A stretch of 25,346 nt of DNA, taken from NCBI GenBank assembly GCA_023229165.1, contig JALNZQ010000007.1:1-25346 (forward strand). Direction: 5' to 3'. Origin of the DNA: Methanothrix sp. GTDB lineage: Archaea; Halobacteriota; Methanosarcinia; Methanotrichales; Methanotrichaceae. The position numbers and the translations under genes were made by a program. Shown here in pieces: positions 1-7,404 of this stretch (position 1 is its first letter; every line of letters starts with the position of its first letter). The notes beneath the pieces are model-generated. The model searched no databases. It saw nothing but the letters and a program-made list of their open reading frames with translations, and was not told the DNA's origin.

Positions 1-801
1 TTCATCTACTACAGGCCTAAAGTTCACCAGGAATCCATAGGTCGAGTTATACGATCCGCCGTTGAGATCGCCTACGCCAAAGTAGTACCAGCCGGGATTG
101 CCGATATCCACTTTCAGGGTAACGCTATCACCCGGGTCCACTGCATCCATCCTGGTTAGCAAGTTCATATTCTTGCCATAAAGATCGATCCTGCCCTTCA
201 TGCTGCCTGCAATGGCTTGGGGCACATTCGTCAGTGATGCTTCCAGAATGCCGGAGCTATTGAGAAATACCTTATAGAAATCTCCGTCCTGGGCCGGAAA
301 GATATATGCATTCACCGGCTGTGCCAATTGAATCTCGGTTGCGTCTCCAATCTCGCCATTTGGCTCTTCATCCACTACCGGCTCAAAGGAAACCGCAAAA
401 TAGTAATCAGATTCATAAGAACCGCCATTGAGGTCCCCAATTCCGTAATAGTACCATCCGGCTTTGCCAATATCGACGGTCAGGATAACGTTATCGCCGG
501 GATTCTCTGCATCATTCCGGGTTAACAGATTAAAGTTCCTGCCGTAGAAATCGATCCTGCCTTTCATCTCTGCGGGGACATTGGATAGCTGGGCCTGCAG
601 TATTCCCGGACTATCAACGTAAATCTTGTAGAAGTCTCCATCCTGCGCAGGGAATATGCTGGCGCTTACCGTCTGGCTGGAACTTAGATCGGTTGCATCT
701 CCAATCTCGTTGTTCGTTTCATAGGTATCCGCCTGCTGACCGCAAGCTACCGATAGGATCGCCGACAGGAACAGCACAACGATTAGCAATGCTCTGGGCA
801 T
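1..801 (-). CDS. Exported protein with tandem PPC-like (pre-peptidase C-terminal type) repeats, 3' end outside window
   Basis: The frame is open from an ATG at 801 to the window edge: 267 codons, no stop, so the C-terminus is missing. Residues 1-20 are a hydrophobic signal peptide ending in SVAC, so a lipid-anchored form is possible, although the residue at -3 of the putative lipobox is Ser. After it come two copies of a roughly 118-residue unit. Each opens with EIGDAT (GDAT at residues 34 and 152), contains FPAQDGDFYK, then KGRID.YG and NLLTR, and ends with a GWYY.G.GDLNGGSY segment. This alternation of short beta-strand motifs resembles the bacterial/archaeal PPC domain of secreted proteins (family inference). 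A GAGGAG ribosome-binding site lies 7 nt before the ATG. Role unknown; probably extracellular or cell-surface. The 354-bp periodicity is also visible in the DNA. Confidence 0.75.
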   Translation of the reverse strand, partial: MPRALLIVVLFLSAILSVACGQQADTYETNNEIGDATDLSSSQTVSASIFPAQDGDFYKIYVDSPGILQAQLSNVPAEMKGRIDFYGRNFNLLTRNDAENPGDNVILTVDIGKAGWYYYGIGDLNGGSYESDYYFAVSFEPVVDEEPNGEIGDATEIQLAQPVNAYIFPAQDGDFYKVFLNSSGILEASLTNVPQAIAGSMKGRIDLYGKNMNLLTRMDAVDPGDSVTLKVDIGNPGWYYFGVGDLNGGSYNSTYGFLVNFRPVVDE

Positions 802-836
802 TTTAAATCTCCTCAATAGCTAGCAGACTCATTCAT

Positions 837-844
837 TATTAATA
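837..844 (-). promoter_or_regulatory. Probable TATA box of the PPC-repeat gene
   Basis: TATTAATA lies about 39 nt before the ATG at 801. A start of transcription about 25 nt downstream would leave a leader of roughly 14 nt that still carries the GAGGAG ribosome-binding site (809-814). This would let the gene be expressed independently of the RNase gene that ends at 878. Confidence 0.4.
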
Positions 845-877
845 CTTTTGATTCTACCTGATATTTCGTCTTTGATT

Positions 878-2374
878 CTACCGCCTCGTGAAATCAATAA
901 ATCCCTGCTCCACGTCTACAGACACCAGCTCTACAAAGATCTGATCTCCCACGTCAAGGCCCTTACTTCCGCTCTTGAGCATCCCTTCCACAGGAATATC
1001 CAAAAGCCGGACCCAGGTGCCTTTTTCAGATGCCCCGGTAACCATGGCATCAAATCTCTCTCCAATTCTTGATTCGAGCAGAAGCGCGGCTGCGGACTTG
1101 CCCACTTGCCGCTCCACTTTGTTGGCTTCATCCTCTTTTTTCGTGCAATTTTCCGCCAGAAAATCCAGCTCGTCCAGGCTGTAGGGCATTGGTCTTTTTT
1201 CAATGGCGGCTTTGAGCAGGCGCTGTGTGATCAGGTCGGTGTAGCGGCGGTTGGGGGCAGTGGAATGGGTGTAATCCTTGACGGCCAGGCCAAAGTGTCC
1301 GGTGGCTTCCTCTCCGGGCAGCTCCGCCACATATTCGCCATTTCCCAGAAGCTTGATCACGGCGAGAGAGAGATCCGGAAAGCGCAGCGGATCGGCCTCT
1401 TTCATCATTGTCAGAAACATCTCCAGCTTTTTGGCATTGGGATTCTTGGGAAGCTTGAAGGCGTGCTCGGCGGCGATCTCCACGATTCGATCCCATCTTC
1501 TGGGAATGCGCACCACGCGACGGATAGAGGGGATATTTAGGGAGGAGAGGTAGCGCACGGTGACACCATTGGCGGCAATCATGAAGTCCTCGATGATCTC
1601 CTTGGCCCGGTTCTTTTCCTCAACCAAGAGACCGCTGATCTTGTCGCCCTCGAATACCGACTTAGCCTCGATGGTCTCCAGGCTGAGCGCGCCCTGAGCA
1701 TGCCGCAAGCTCTTCATCTTCTGGGCGGCCTGATCCTGGAGAAGCAGATTCTCGGCCAGCCCCGGGGCGGCCGTCACCGCCTGGGGCACGGGCGTCTTTC
1801 CCTCCAGCCAGCCACCCACGCTATTGTAGGCCAGCTTGGCATGATTACGTACGGCTGCCCTGTAAACGTCCGAGTCCAGGAGCGATCCGTCCGGGCCGAT
1901 TGTCATCTCCACCACCAGGGCCAGGCGATCCTCGCGAAGATTCAAGGATGTGAGGTTGGTGGACAGCTTTACCGGCAGCATGGGAAATATCTGAGCAGCA
2001 GTGTAGATCGAGGTTGTGTTGTGCGCAGCATCCTGGTCTATGGCGGAATCCTTCTTGACCAGGGCGTCCACGTCCGCCACAGCGACGCGAATCTTCGTCT
2101 TTCCTTGCGGCAGCTCTTCGGCAAAGGTGAGCTGGTCTAAGTCCTCAGAGTCGTCATTGTCAATGGAAGCCCAGAGCAGATCTCTCAAGTCACGAGCCTG
2201 CGAAGCAAGGCTCACCTTTGCCGGGGCCTGAATCCTGGCAAGCTCGGCTACGGCTTGAGGAGAAAAATCTGGGAGCAGTCCTCGCGCTAGCATGACTCGC
2301 CTGGCGATGTTCTGCAAGATGATGCGGCTTTGGGTTTCAGTGGTTTTCGGATCTGAAATTGAATTTGTATTCAT
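878..2374 (-). CDS. RNB-family (RNase II/R-like) 3'-5' exoribonuclease with C-terminal S1-like domain
   Basis: 498 residues. The RNB catalytic core begins near residue 65. The cluster IDNDDSEDLDQ (72-82) supplies the acidic metal-binding residues of the family, EDFMIAANG (about 262-270) matches the conserved central helix, and HSTAPNRRYTDL (370-381) matches the HxTSPIRRYxDL signature. Residues 438-498 look like an S1 RNA-binding beta barrel. The N-terminus is short, with no clear pair of cold-shock domains, so it is smaller than bacterial RNase R. I chose the ATG at 2374 because GGAG lies 9 nt upstream; an in-frame TTG at 2389 would overlap that site. Expected role is processive 3'-5' degradation or trimming of RNA in the cytoplasm. 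Most archaea rely on an exosome for this; RNB enzymes are known mainly from haloarchaea and some methanogens. Confidence 0.88.
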   Translation of the reverse strand: MNTNSISDPKTTETQSRIILQNIARRVMLARGLLPDFSPQAVAELARIQAPAKVSLASQARDLRDLLWASIDNDDSEDLDQLTFAEELPQGKTKIRVAVADVDALVKKDSAIDQDAAHNTTSIYTAAQIFPMLPVKLSTNLTSLNLREDRLALVVEMTIGPDGSLLDSDVYRAAVRNHAKLAYNSVGGWLEGKTPVPQAVTAAPGLAENLLLQDQAAQKMKSLRHAQGALSLETIEAKSVFEGDKISGLLVEEKNRAKEIIEDFMIAANGVTVRYLSSLNIPSIRRVVRIPRRWDRIVEIAAEHAFKLPKNPNAKKLEMFLTMMKEADPLRFPDLSLAVIKLLGNGEYVAELPGEEATGHFGLAVKDYTHSTAPNRRYTDLITQRLLKAAIEKRPMPYSLDELDFLAENCTKKEDEANKVERQVGKSAAALLLESRIGERFDAMVTGASEKGTWVRLLDIPVEGMLKSGSKGLDVGDQIFVELVSVDVEQGFIDFTRR

Positions 2375-2410
2375 CTGACGTATCTCCAAGATTAAGTATT
2401 TGCCAAAACA

Positions 2411-2427
2411 ACCTTTATATTATCTAA
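2411..2427. promoter_or_regulatory. Shared divergent TATA region between the RNase and C39-like peptidase genes
   Basis: The 72-bp interval between the two divergent starts (2374 and 2447) holds one AT-rich core reading CTTTATATTATC on the plus strand and GATAATATAAAG on the minus strand. It is about 28 nt before the plus-strand ATG and about 40 nt before the minus-strand ATG, so both directions fit archaeal TATA spacing. The plus-strand gene has no strong ribosome-binding site and may have a very short leader. Confidence 0.5.
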
Positions 2428-2446
2428 ATGCATTGGGAAAAATGAA

Positions 2447-3193
2447 ATGAAGAATTTGACATTTGCCCCACTATCTATTCTCGTTTTAATTCTCCTTTTC
2501 TCTGGTGCCGGTTCTTATGAGGCAAAGGACGCAACCACTTATCCCAATAATACCGCAATAGCCTGGTTTCCAAGAATAGACACAACGATCCTTTCGGCCA
2601 CTCAGAACGTCGATTTTATCCCCAACTTGAAGGCCTACCAGCAAACGACCGACTATACCTGTGGCCCAGCAGCATTGCTTTCTCTGGCTAAATTCTACGG
2701 ATTGCCTGATATTGAGGATGATGCAAAAACTGAAATGCAAATAGCCCAAGAATGTGGCACAAGGGATTTGAATTCATCCCAGCCGGGAACTAAACCGAAT
2801 GAGATGGTTGCCTGGCTTGAGAAAAATGGCTTTGATGTGCAACTTGAGTTTGAGGACAAAGGCGATAGTTCTGCATTGCAACGGCTGCGCGACAACATTC
2901 GACAAGGCATTCCAACCCTGGTGGAATGGATCGACCTTAGCGGACACTGGGCGATAGCTGTCGGATACGACTATTGCAACGCAAGCGATCCGTGGGATGA
3001 TGTCTTGATTCTGGCAGACCCTTATGATCGGTATGATGATTACTGCGACGGCTACTCCTTTGTGAATGCCAATCGTTTTTACTGGATGTGGTTTGATGCT
3101 CTGTATTTCGACAATATCACATGGCGAACCATGATCACGGCCACCCCGAAAGAGCCTTTCGGACAAAAGTCAGACCAAATCGTGGCACAATAA
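2447..3193 (+). CDS. Exported peptidase C39-like (papain-fold) protein
   Basis: 248 residues. Residues 1-23 are a signal peptide with a hydrophobic core (ILVLILLF). The mature part carries the C39-like catalytic set: QTTDYTCGPAAL at 66-77 (Gln65/66 for the oxyanion hole, nucleophile Cys72), GHWAIAVGYD at 166-175 (His167), and ADPYD at 190-194 (Asp191). This matches the stand-alone C39_2 type domain rather than the domain fused to bacteriocin ABC exporters, since no membrane or ATPase part follows. A secreted cysteine protease, amidase or transferase is expected; the substrate cannot be read from the sequence. There is no neighbouring transporter or leader-peptide gene. The gene is monocistronic and diverges from the RNB nuclease gene. 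Confidence 0.8.
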   Translation: MKNLTFAPLSILVLILLFSGAGSYEAKDATTYPNNTAIAWFPRIDTTILSATQNVDFIPNLKAYQQTTDYTCGPAALLSLAKFYGLPDIEDDAKTEMQIAQECGTRDLNSSQPGTKPNEMVAWLEKNGFDVQLEFEDKGDSSALQRLRDNIRQGIPTLVEWIDLSGHWAIAVGYDYCNASDPWDDVLILADPYDRYDDYCDGYSFVNANRFYWMWFDALYFDNITWRTMITATPKEPFGQKSDQIVAQ

Positions 3194-3400
3194 CAACAAT
3201 ACATGCACAAGCAGAAGGTAGCATTCAGTCCATGCACCCACCCCCCAGCAGGAATCTCGCGCACGGAATCGAATCATTGTTGATTATCATCTGGAGCGGC
3301 ATTGGCGCAGCGAAAGCAAAGTCCTGCCGGCATGATAATAAGCAGAGCAAAACCAGCATTTTTCATATATATTTTATTTACTCAACTTATCCAAAGCGAT

Positions 3401-3409
3401 CTTATTTAT
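3401..3409 (+). promoter_or_regulatory. Probable TATA box of the winged-helix gene
   Basis: CTTATTTAT is centred about 28 nt before the ATG at 3433, which places the transcript start at or a few nucleotides before the start codon. The same CTTATTTA core precedes the DUF2116 gene (6345-6352). A second AT-rich stretch (3364-3380) is a weaker alternative. Confidence 0.4.
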
Positions 3410-3432
3410 CTAGAGAAACATATCATAAGAGT

Positions 3433-3648
3433 ATGACAGAAATAACGGTTGAATCGATGTTTGGCACGGATGCTGGCATCGTTTGGGAAGCTCTCAGTCA
3501 GAATGGTCCAAGCACCATCGAGAATATCGTGAAAACGACAGGACTTAGGCGAGAATTTGTATATGGCGCACTGGGCTGGCTAGGTCGCGAGAATAAGATC
3601 GTCTTGGAGAAGCGAGGACGGGCAATGGTCATCTCATTGATGCCTTAA
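3433..3648 (+). CDS. Small winged helix-turn-helix protein (DUF2582-like)
   Basis: 71 residues. The sequence MTEITVESMFGTDAGIVWEAL, then a helix-turn-helix (STIENIVKTTGLRREFVYGAL, about 27-46) and a wing-like strand (ENKIVLEKRGRAMVISL), matches the short single-domain winged-helix family widespread in methanogens. It probably binds DNA, though members of this family have no well-defined target. The frame stays open upstream to 3121, but that part overlaps the peptidase gene and does not resemble protein, so the ATG at 3433 is preferred. The ribosome-binding site is weak and the TATA position suggests a leaderless or nearly leaderless transcript. Confidence 0.8.
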   Translation: MTEITVESMFGTDAGIVWEALSQNGPSTIENIVKTTGLRREFVYGALGWLGRENKIVLEKRGRAMVISLMP

Positions 3649-3705
3649 CAACTAAATAAGGAAAAATAATCCAGGGAAATCCCGAGGATGAAAAAGCATT
3701 ATCGT

Positions 3706-3879
3706 CTAAGGCCAGAGGCCGAAGGCGATGTTCAGTCCCATTACTACTACACCTGAGCCGATACAAGCACCAAGCACCATCTTGGGATTGAGCTTAATTG
3801 CAGTATCATCCGCTTCGAAGTATCTCATGAGACCTGCAGATGACTGAAGACCGCTGCCTTCATTCTTTTTCTTTGCCAT
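3706..3879 (-). CDS. Preprotein translocase subunit Sec61beta (SecG-type)
   Basis: 57 residues, MAKKKNEGSGLQSSAGLMRY followed by FEADDTAIKLNPKMVLGACI and a single membrane segment (about 34-53) ending at GLWP. The basic start, the AGLMRYFE motif and one tail-anchored helix are the archaeal Sec61beta pattern, and length is typical (53-60 aa). It is the non-essential third subunit of the SecYE-beta channel; SecY itself is encoded elsewhere in this window (10271-11881). GGGAG lies 7 nt before the ATG. The gene sits 42 nt downstream of the large NosD-like exported protein on the same strand, so the two may be co-transcribed, but an AATACTTAAG stretch about 30 nt before the ATG could be its own promoter. 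Confidence 0.9.
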   Translation of the reverse strand: MAKKKNEGSGLQSSAGLMRYFEADDTAIKLNPKMVLGACIGSGVVVMGLNIAFGLWP

Positions 3880-3921
3880 ATTCTACTCCCATTTACCTTC
3901 ATCATCTTAAGTATTGCGGCT

Positions 3922-5916
3922 TCATGCGGCTGCTGCCCTCAGCCAGCCGCTCTCATCCTGGAAAGGATAGCCGTCCAGCATGCTCCCGCCTTTGATCATC
4001 CTTGGCCAATCCCGACTGGGATTGCCTTTGGCCACATGATCGCTCCAGTAGTTGCCGCCTGTGACATTGCCCTCGTCCCAGCTATTGCTGCCGCCGATAT
4101 CTTGCGAATGCTCCTGATTGCCCACAAAGTTATTGTGGAATATTTTGTTCCCTGTAGATAGCATTACCTGCAGGCCGAGAGGATTGTTGCTGATGTTATT
4201 CTTATATACCTGGTTATCTTGGGAGAGGTTCAGCCAGATACCAGTGGCTGCATTTCCATTAACCACATTGTCGGCAATGATGTTCTGGTTGCAGGATAGG
4301 AGCGATATGCCGTTCTGGTTGTTTCGCGAGGCATTATTTCCCGCAATTTGATTCAAATCCGAGGCATACAGGAACATGCCGCTAAATTTATTGCCCAGCA
4401 GCATATTGCCAGATATCTCATTTTCATTGGACTGCACGAGACGCATGCCAAAGCTCCCAGAGATGTTATTCTCCTGGATCCTGTTATTCTTTGAATTGAA
4501 GAGGAATACGGCATCGTTGGTAATGGCTATATTTTTTACTGTGACATTTTCACAGTATGCTAAAGTGAGATGAGCGATATCCCTGTCCTGAATCTGCCCG
4601 CCAAAACGGCTAAAGAGATAGACTATGGGAACTGCATCCACGACATTGGATTCATCGATAGAATTATTAAAGCCCTCCTTGGTCTCAGCCTCTGCATAAA
4701 GGCTCCACTCTACATTCTGGAAGCGATTAGCCATCAGCTGATTGGCGGATGATTCCAATAAGATGATCCCTTTGGAACTATCCGTGATGCGATTGGCAGA
4801 GAGAGTGTTTTCGTTAGAAGATGTAATCTGTACTGCTGTGTCCGTTATGCCGGAGAGCTGGTTTTCGGAAATATTATTCTGGCTGCTTAGGCCCAGGTCA
4901 AAACCAACGGTGCCGTTTTCTATCTTGTTTTGATGCAGGGAATTTCTGCTGGAATTTTCCATCCTTATGCCATATTCCGTCCCAATGATGCTGTTATTTT
5001 TCAGCACCTCCGAGTCGGAGTCCTTGATAAAAACGGCATTTGTGCTGCGGAAAATTGCGTTATCCATTAGTTTGTCATTCTTGCTGCTGAAAATGAGCAT
5101 ACCGAAGGCCGCGTCATTGATTTCGTTACCCTGCAATATAGTCCCACTGGCATTCGCAAGATTTATGCCTTGAGATATGCCGGAGGTAGAGCCTTTGATG
5201 CGGACATTATTTTGAGAAACACAGATGTCGCTGCTGTTCAAAACCCACACGCCGTACATTTTGCTTTGTATATCGTTGCCTTCGATCTGGCAATCCTCGG
5301 CATGATCAAGCCAGAGACCCCAGTAAGCATCCGATATTTTGTTGCGGAGGATTTTATTTTCCGCCGTTTCCCGAACGACAATGGACAGATTGCAGCCGAC
5401 GATATCGTTTTCAGAAACCTGGTTATTTGTGGAGTTCTCCCAAAGGGCCACTGCCCCCTGGCTGTCCATTATTGTATTTGCGGTAATGGTGTTCTCATGC
5501 GAGCCGCGCACCAGTATAGCGGGATTGGCATTTTTAAACACGTTCTCCCGAATGGAGTTTCGGCTGGATTGAATATATATCGCCGGACCTGCAAAGTCTT
5601 GTATAGTCAGGCCCTGCAGAGAGCAGCCCTCTGCGGTTATTGTGATACCCGTCTCCAGGCCATCTCCTTTGAGGATTATAGGCCCGTTCTCGCCGGTGAG
5701 AGGCATGAGCTTCAGGCTCCTGTTTAGGATTACCTCTTCATTGTACTCTCCCGGCTTGATGTATATGGTATCTCCATTACTGGCAGCAACAACGGCCTCT
5801 TGAATGGTATTAAAATTAGCAAAGCCGCTGTCGTCAACGATATATGTTCTTGCTCCTTCGGTGGGCATAAGCCAGATGAGCAAGGCCATGAAGATGATCA
5901 TCGGAATTCTAAGCAT
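3922..5916 (-). CDS. Exported NosD-like parallel beta-helix repeat protein
   Basis: 664 residues. Residues 1-21 form a signal peptide (hydrophobic IIFMALLIWLM). The opening ARTYIVDDSGFANFNTIQEA and GDTIYIKPGEYNEEV is the usual start of NosD/CASH-type beta-helix domains. From about 95 to 600 there are some twenty imperfect turns of 22-24 residues with the N.I..N.I pattern (for example SRNSIRENVFKNA, ENTITANTI, NKILRNKISDA). It closes with SWDEGNVTGGNYWSDH and a DGYPF motif, the common C-terminal cap in methanogen surface proteins. Such proteins bind polysaccharide or metals, or form cell-surface structures. Here there is no nos operon, so a surface or sheath role is more likely than copper loading. 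No membrane anchor is visible at the C-terminus (LRAAAA). Confidence 0.87.
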   Translation of the reverse strand: MLRIPMIIFMALLIWLMPTEGARTYIVDDSGFANFNTIQEAVVAASNGDTIYIKPGEYNEEVILNRSLKLMPLTGENGPIILKGDGLETGITITAEGCSLQGLTIQDFAGPAIYIQSSRNSIRENVFKNANPAILVRGSHENTITANTIMDSQGAVALWENSTNNQVSENDIVGCNLSIVVRETAENKILRNKISDAYWGLWLDHAEDCQIEGNDIQSKMYGVWVLNSSDICVSQNNVRIKGSTSGISQGINLANASGTILQGNEINDAAFGMLIFSSKNDKLMDNAIFRSTNAVFIKDSDSEVLKNNSIIGTEYGIRMENSSRNSLHQNKIENGTVGFDLGLSSQNNISENQLSGITDTAVQITSSNENTLSANRITDSSKGIILLESSANQLMANRFQNVEWSLYAEAETKEGFNNSIDESNVVDAVPIVYLFSRFGGQIQDRDIAHLTLAYCENVTVKNIAITNDAVFLFNSKNNRIQENNISGSFGMRLVQSNENEISGNMLLGNKFSGMFLYASDLNQIAGNNASRNNQNGISLLSCNQNIIADNVVNGNAATGIWLNLSQDNQVYKNNISNNPLGLQVMLSTGNKIFHNNFVGNQEHSQDIGGSNSWDEGNVTGGNYWSDHVAKGNPSRDWPRMIKGGSMLDGYPFQDESGWLRAAAA

Positions 5917-5937
5917 GAGAAGCTAATTTGCCAGGAA

Positions 5938-5946
5938 CCTTTTATA
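5938..5946 (-). promoter_or_regulatory. TATA box of the NosD-like gene (probable leaderless start)
   Basis: TATAAAAGG is centred 26 nt before the ATG at 5916, the standard archaeal TATA-to-start distance. No ribosome-binding site precedes that ATG. Together these suggest a leaderless mRNA. Confidence 0.55.
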
Positions 5947-6344
5947 GTTAATGCAAAATCGGAGCGAAATATCCTTCATCATCAACCCCTTTATTTCCAG
6001 TGGAAAAATAAACCTCGAATTTTTTCTTCATTGGAAGAAGGACCGTCTCGAAAAATACCAAACTGTATGATTGTAACAATAATGTTATTTTTGAAGTTAT
6101 ATATCTTAGTAGGATGATAATGGGACATTTCCATGCGGATGTGGCTGGCGACCAGCAAAGATAATAGCTTTGGCGACTTTCAAGTAATGCAACAACACGC
6201 CTCCTGCAACAGCGACAATAAATTGTCGGAAATATTAAATCTGTTATCATCTCAGCGTGACCCGTTCCTTTCCATCCTGAGACACCCAATCCGGGCAAAG
6301 CGACAAAATTTCCGGTTTAAGAGCGAAGGTGGCTCAGGCAAAAC
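5947..6344. other. Gene-poor divergent intergenic stretch with an inverted repeat and an orphan TATA-like site
   Basis: About 400 nt between the NosD-like gene and the DUF2116 gene with no protein I trust. It contains a TTATATATC element (6099-6107) not tied to a convincing start, a TTCTTC-ATTG-GAAGAA hairpin (about 6024-6039), and a perfect 7-bp inverted repeat CGACAAT-AA-ATTGTCG at 6213-6228. The open frames across it lack recognisable motifs. Confidence 0.4.
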
Positions 6345-6352
6345 CTTATTTA
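6345..6352 (+). promoter_or_regulatory. Probable TATA box of the DUF2116-hypothetical pair
   Basis: CTTATTTA lies about 37 nt before the ATG at 6385, leaving a short leader that contains the GGTGAT ribosome-binding site (6376-6381). Confidence 0.45.
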
Positions 6353-6384
6353 CTCTCTCTTCTAAAACCGTTTATGGTGATAGG

Positions 6385-6579
6385 ATGACAGATATTATGC
6401 CGCATAAACACTGCATGGTCTGCGGCAATGCCGTACGTCCGGACGAGAACTTCTGCGACGAGCTATGCGAGTCGAAGTTCAAATCGGCTCAAAGAAAGCA
6501 GCAGCTCTTATTCCTGGTATTTCTTGCTATAATGGGACTGGTTTTGTTCCTGCCGTCAATCCTCAAGATGTTTGGGTGA
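6385..6579 (+). CDS. DUF2116 zinc-ribbon membrane protein
   Basis: 64 residues. The N-terminus has PHKHC followed by four cysteines (Cys10, 13, 24, 28; C-x2-C-x10-C-x3-C) that form a zinc ribbon, and one membrane segment (about 41-60, LLFLVFLAIMGLVLFLPSI) follows a basic linker. This is the architecture of the archaeal DUF2116 family; function unknown. The frame is open upstream to 6133, but GGTGAT just before 6385 and the family's usual start MTDIMPHKHC decide the start. It is followed after 3 nt by an exported hypothetical protein, whose ribosome-binding site overlaps this gene's stop, so they form an operon. Confidence 0.8.
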   Translation: MTDIMPHKHCMVCGNAVRPDENFCDELCESKFKSAQRKQQLLFLVFLAIMGLVLFLPSILKMFG

Positions 6580-6582
6580 AAG

Positions 6583-7101
6583 ATGCGACGCCTAGCTGCA
6601 ATTTTTGCATTTCTTACTCTGAGCGCCTTATCTACCGGTTCAGCCGCCGGCAGCGAGTACCTCGACATAAAGGAAGTGACTATGCACCTGGAGGGCGATA
6701 ATGCCACTTTTGAGCTGAACTACACCCTGGATACCTTTACTCGCTTTTATGTCACGGCTCTGGGATGCAGATACCTGAAGCCGGAATTGACATCATTCCT
6801 GGGAGGTTACGGCGATGTCAGGCTGATTAAGGCGGATATAGAAGGCGCGACCCTGAAGGTAGTGGGTGCGGGCAAATACAATAGCGGCTATTATCTATTC
6901 GATTCCATGCCTTTCGGCAGCAAGGACAAGCCACTAGAGGAAGGAATTGCCCGGTTCTCGGTTGTGTATCCGGGTGGGCGGATCAGGACATTTTATAATG
7001 TAACGGCCACGCAGAACGTCTTTTCCCAGGCGATGAAGCCGCTGGCGAACCCTGCCAAAGCAAAGAGCCTGGCGAAGGCAGGGGTAAAGGGGCTAGCTTA
7101 A
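6583..7101 (+). CDS. Exported hypothetical protein
   Basis: 172 residues; I do not recognise the family. Residues 1-22 form a signal peptide (AAIFAFLTLSALSTGSAAG, then SEYLD). The mature part, about 120 residues, is rich in alternating beta-type sequence (ATFELNYTLDTFTRFYVT; RIRTFYNVTA) and has a single cysteine. The C-terminal 30 residues are basic and alanine-rich (PAKAKSLAKAGVKGLA), without a membrane anchor. Its ribosome-binding site GGTGA is formed by the end of the DUF2116 gene, so translation is probably coupled. A cell-envelope role is an inference from the signal peptide only. Confidence 0.75.
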   Translation: MRRLAAIFAFLTLSALSTGSAAGSEYLDIKEVTMHLEGDNATFELNYTLDTFTRFYVTALGCRYLKPELTSFLGGYGDVRLIKADIEGATLKVVGAGKYNSGYYLFDSMPFGSKDKPLEEGIARFSVVYPGGRIRTFYNVTATQNVFSQAMKPLANPAKAKSLAKAGVKGLA

Positions 7102-7299
7102 CTTGTGAGAACTGAGAAGTTTGCGGCTATAGTTCAGACTTTTACTGGGAATAGATTTAAGAGAGGCCTGGACGGAAAGCCAAAGCTAACAATAATGCCA
7201 GGACGCATTTTGCTGCAACGTCTGGACGGGTCCTGCTCTGGAAATTGCTCAACGCTCTGCCGATCAATCCAATCGAGTTTTGAGATATTTGGCAATAGA

Positions 7300-7404
7300 T
7301 CAGATCATTGGCATAAATAGAGCAGGCAATACCGCCATGGCATAGACTACTATCCCGACAAGTCCCGCTTCGATGACGTAAAGCCCGATATTGAAGGGGT
7401 CCAT
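7300..7404 (-). CDS. Possible 34-aa single-span membrane protein
   Basis: The frame from an ATG at 7404 encodes MDPFNIGLYVIEAGLVGIVV followed by YAMAVLPALFMPMI. It is almost entirely one hydrophobic helix after a short polar start. The region upstream in the same frame has no such character, which favours the ATG at 7404. The ribosome-binding site is weak (GAAGAGAATAAG). No family recognised. It stands alone between two gaps, so it could also be chance; the strong hydrophobic composition is the only evidence. Confidence 0.35.
   Translation of the reverse strand: MDPFNIGLYVIEAGLVGIVVYAMAVLPALFMPMI

Noticed and set aside
2447..3193. C39-like gene as part of a bacteriocin export system
   Set aside because: No ABC transporter, leader-peptide or immunity gene is nearby, and the protein itself carries a signal peptide.
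3121..3432. Upstream extension of the winged-helix frame
   Set aside because: It overlaps the C39-like peptidase gene in another frame, lacks family similarity, and the conserved protein starts at the ATG at 3433.
3922..5916. NosD of a nitrous-oxide reductase operon
   Set aside because: No nosZ, nosF or nosY genes are in the window; the similarity is only to the beta-helix fold.
5948..6298. Minus-strand 116-residue open frame
   Set aside because: Composition is not protein-like, there is no ribosome-binding site, and it lies across the NosD-like gene's promoter.
6133..6384. N-terminal extension of the DUF2116 frame
   Set aside because: The extra 84 residues have no recognisable protein character, and GGTGAT directly precedes the ATG at 6385 where the family begins.
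7105..7320. Plus-strand 71-residue frame from a GTG
   Set aside because: No motif, weak start and overlap with the antisense 34-aa candidate; probably chance.
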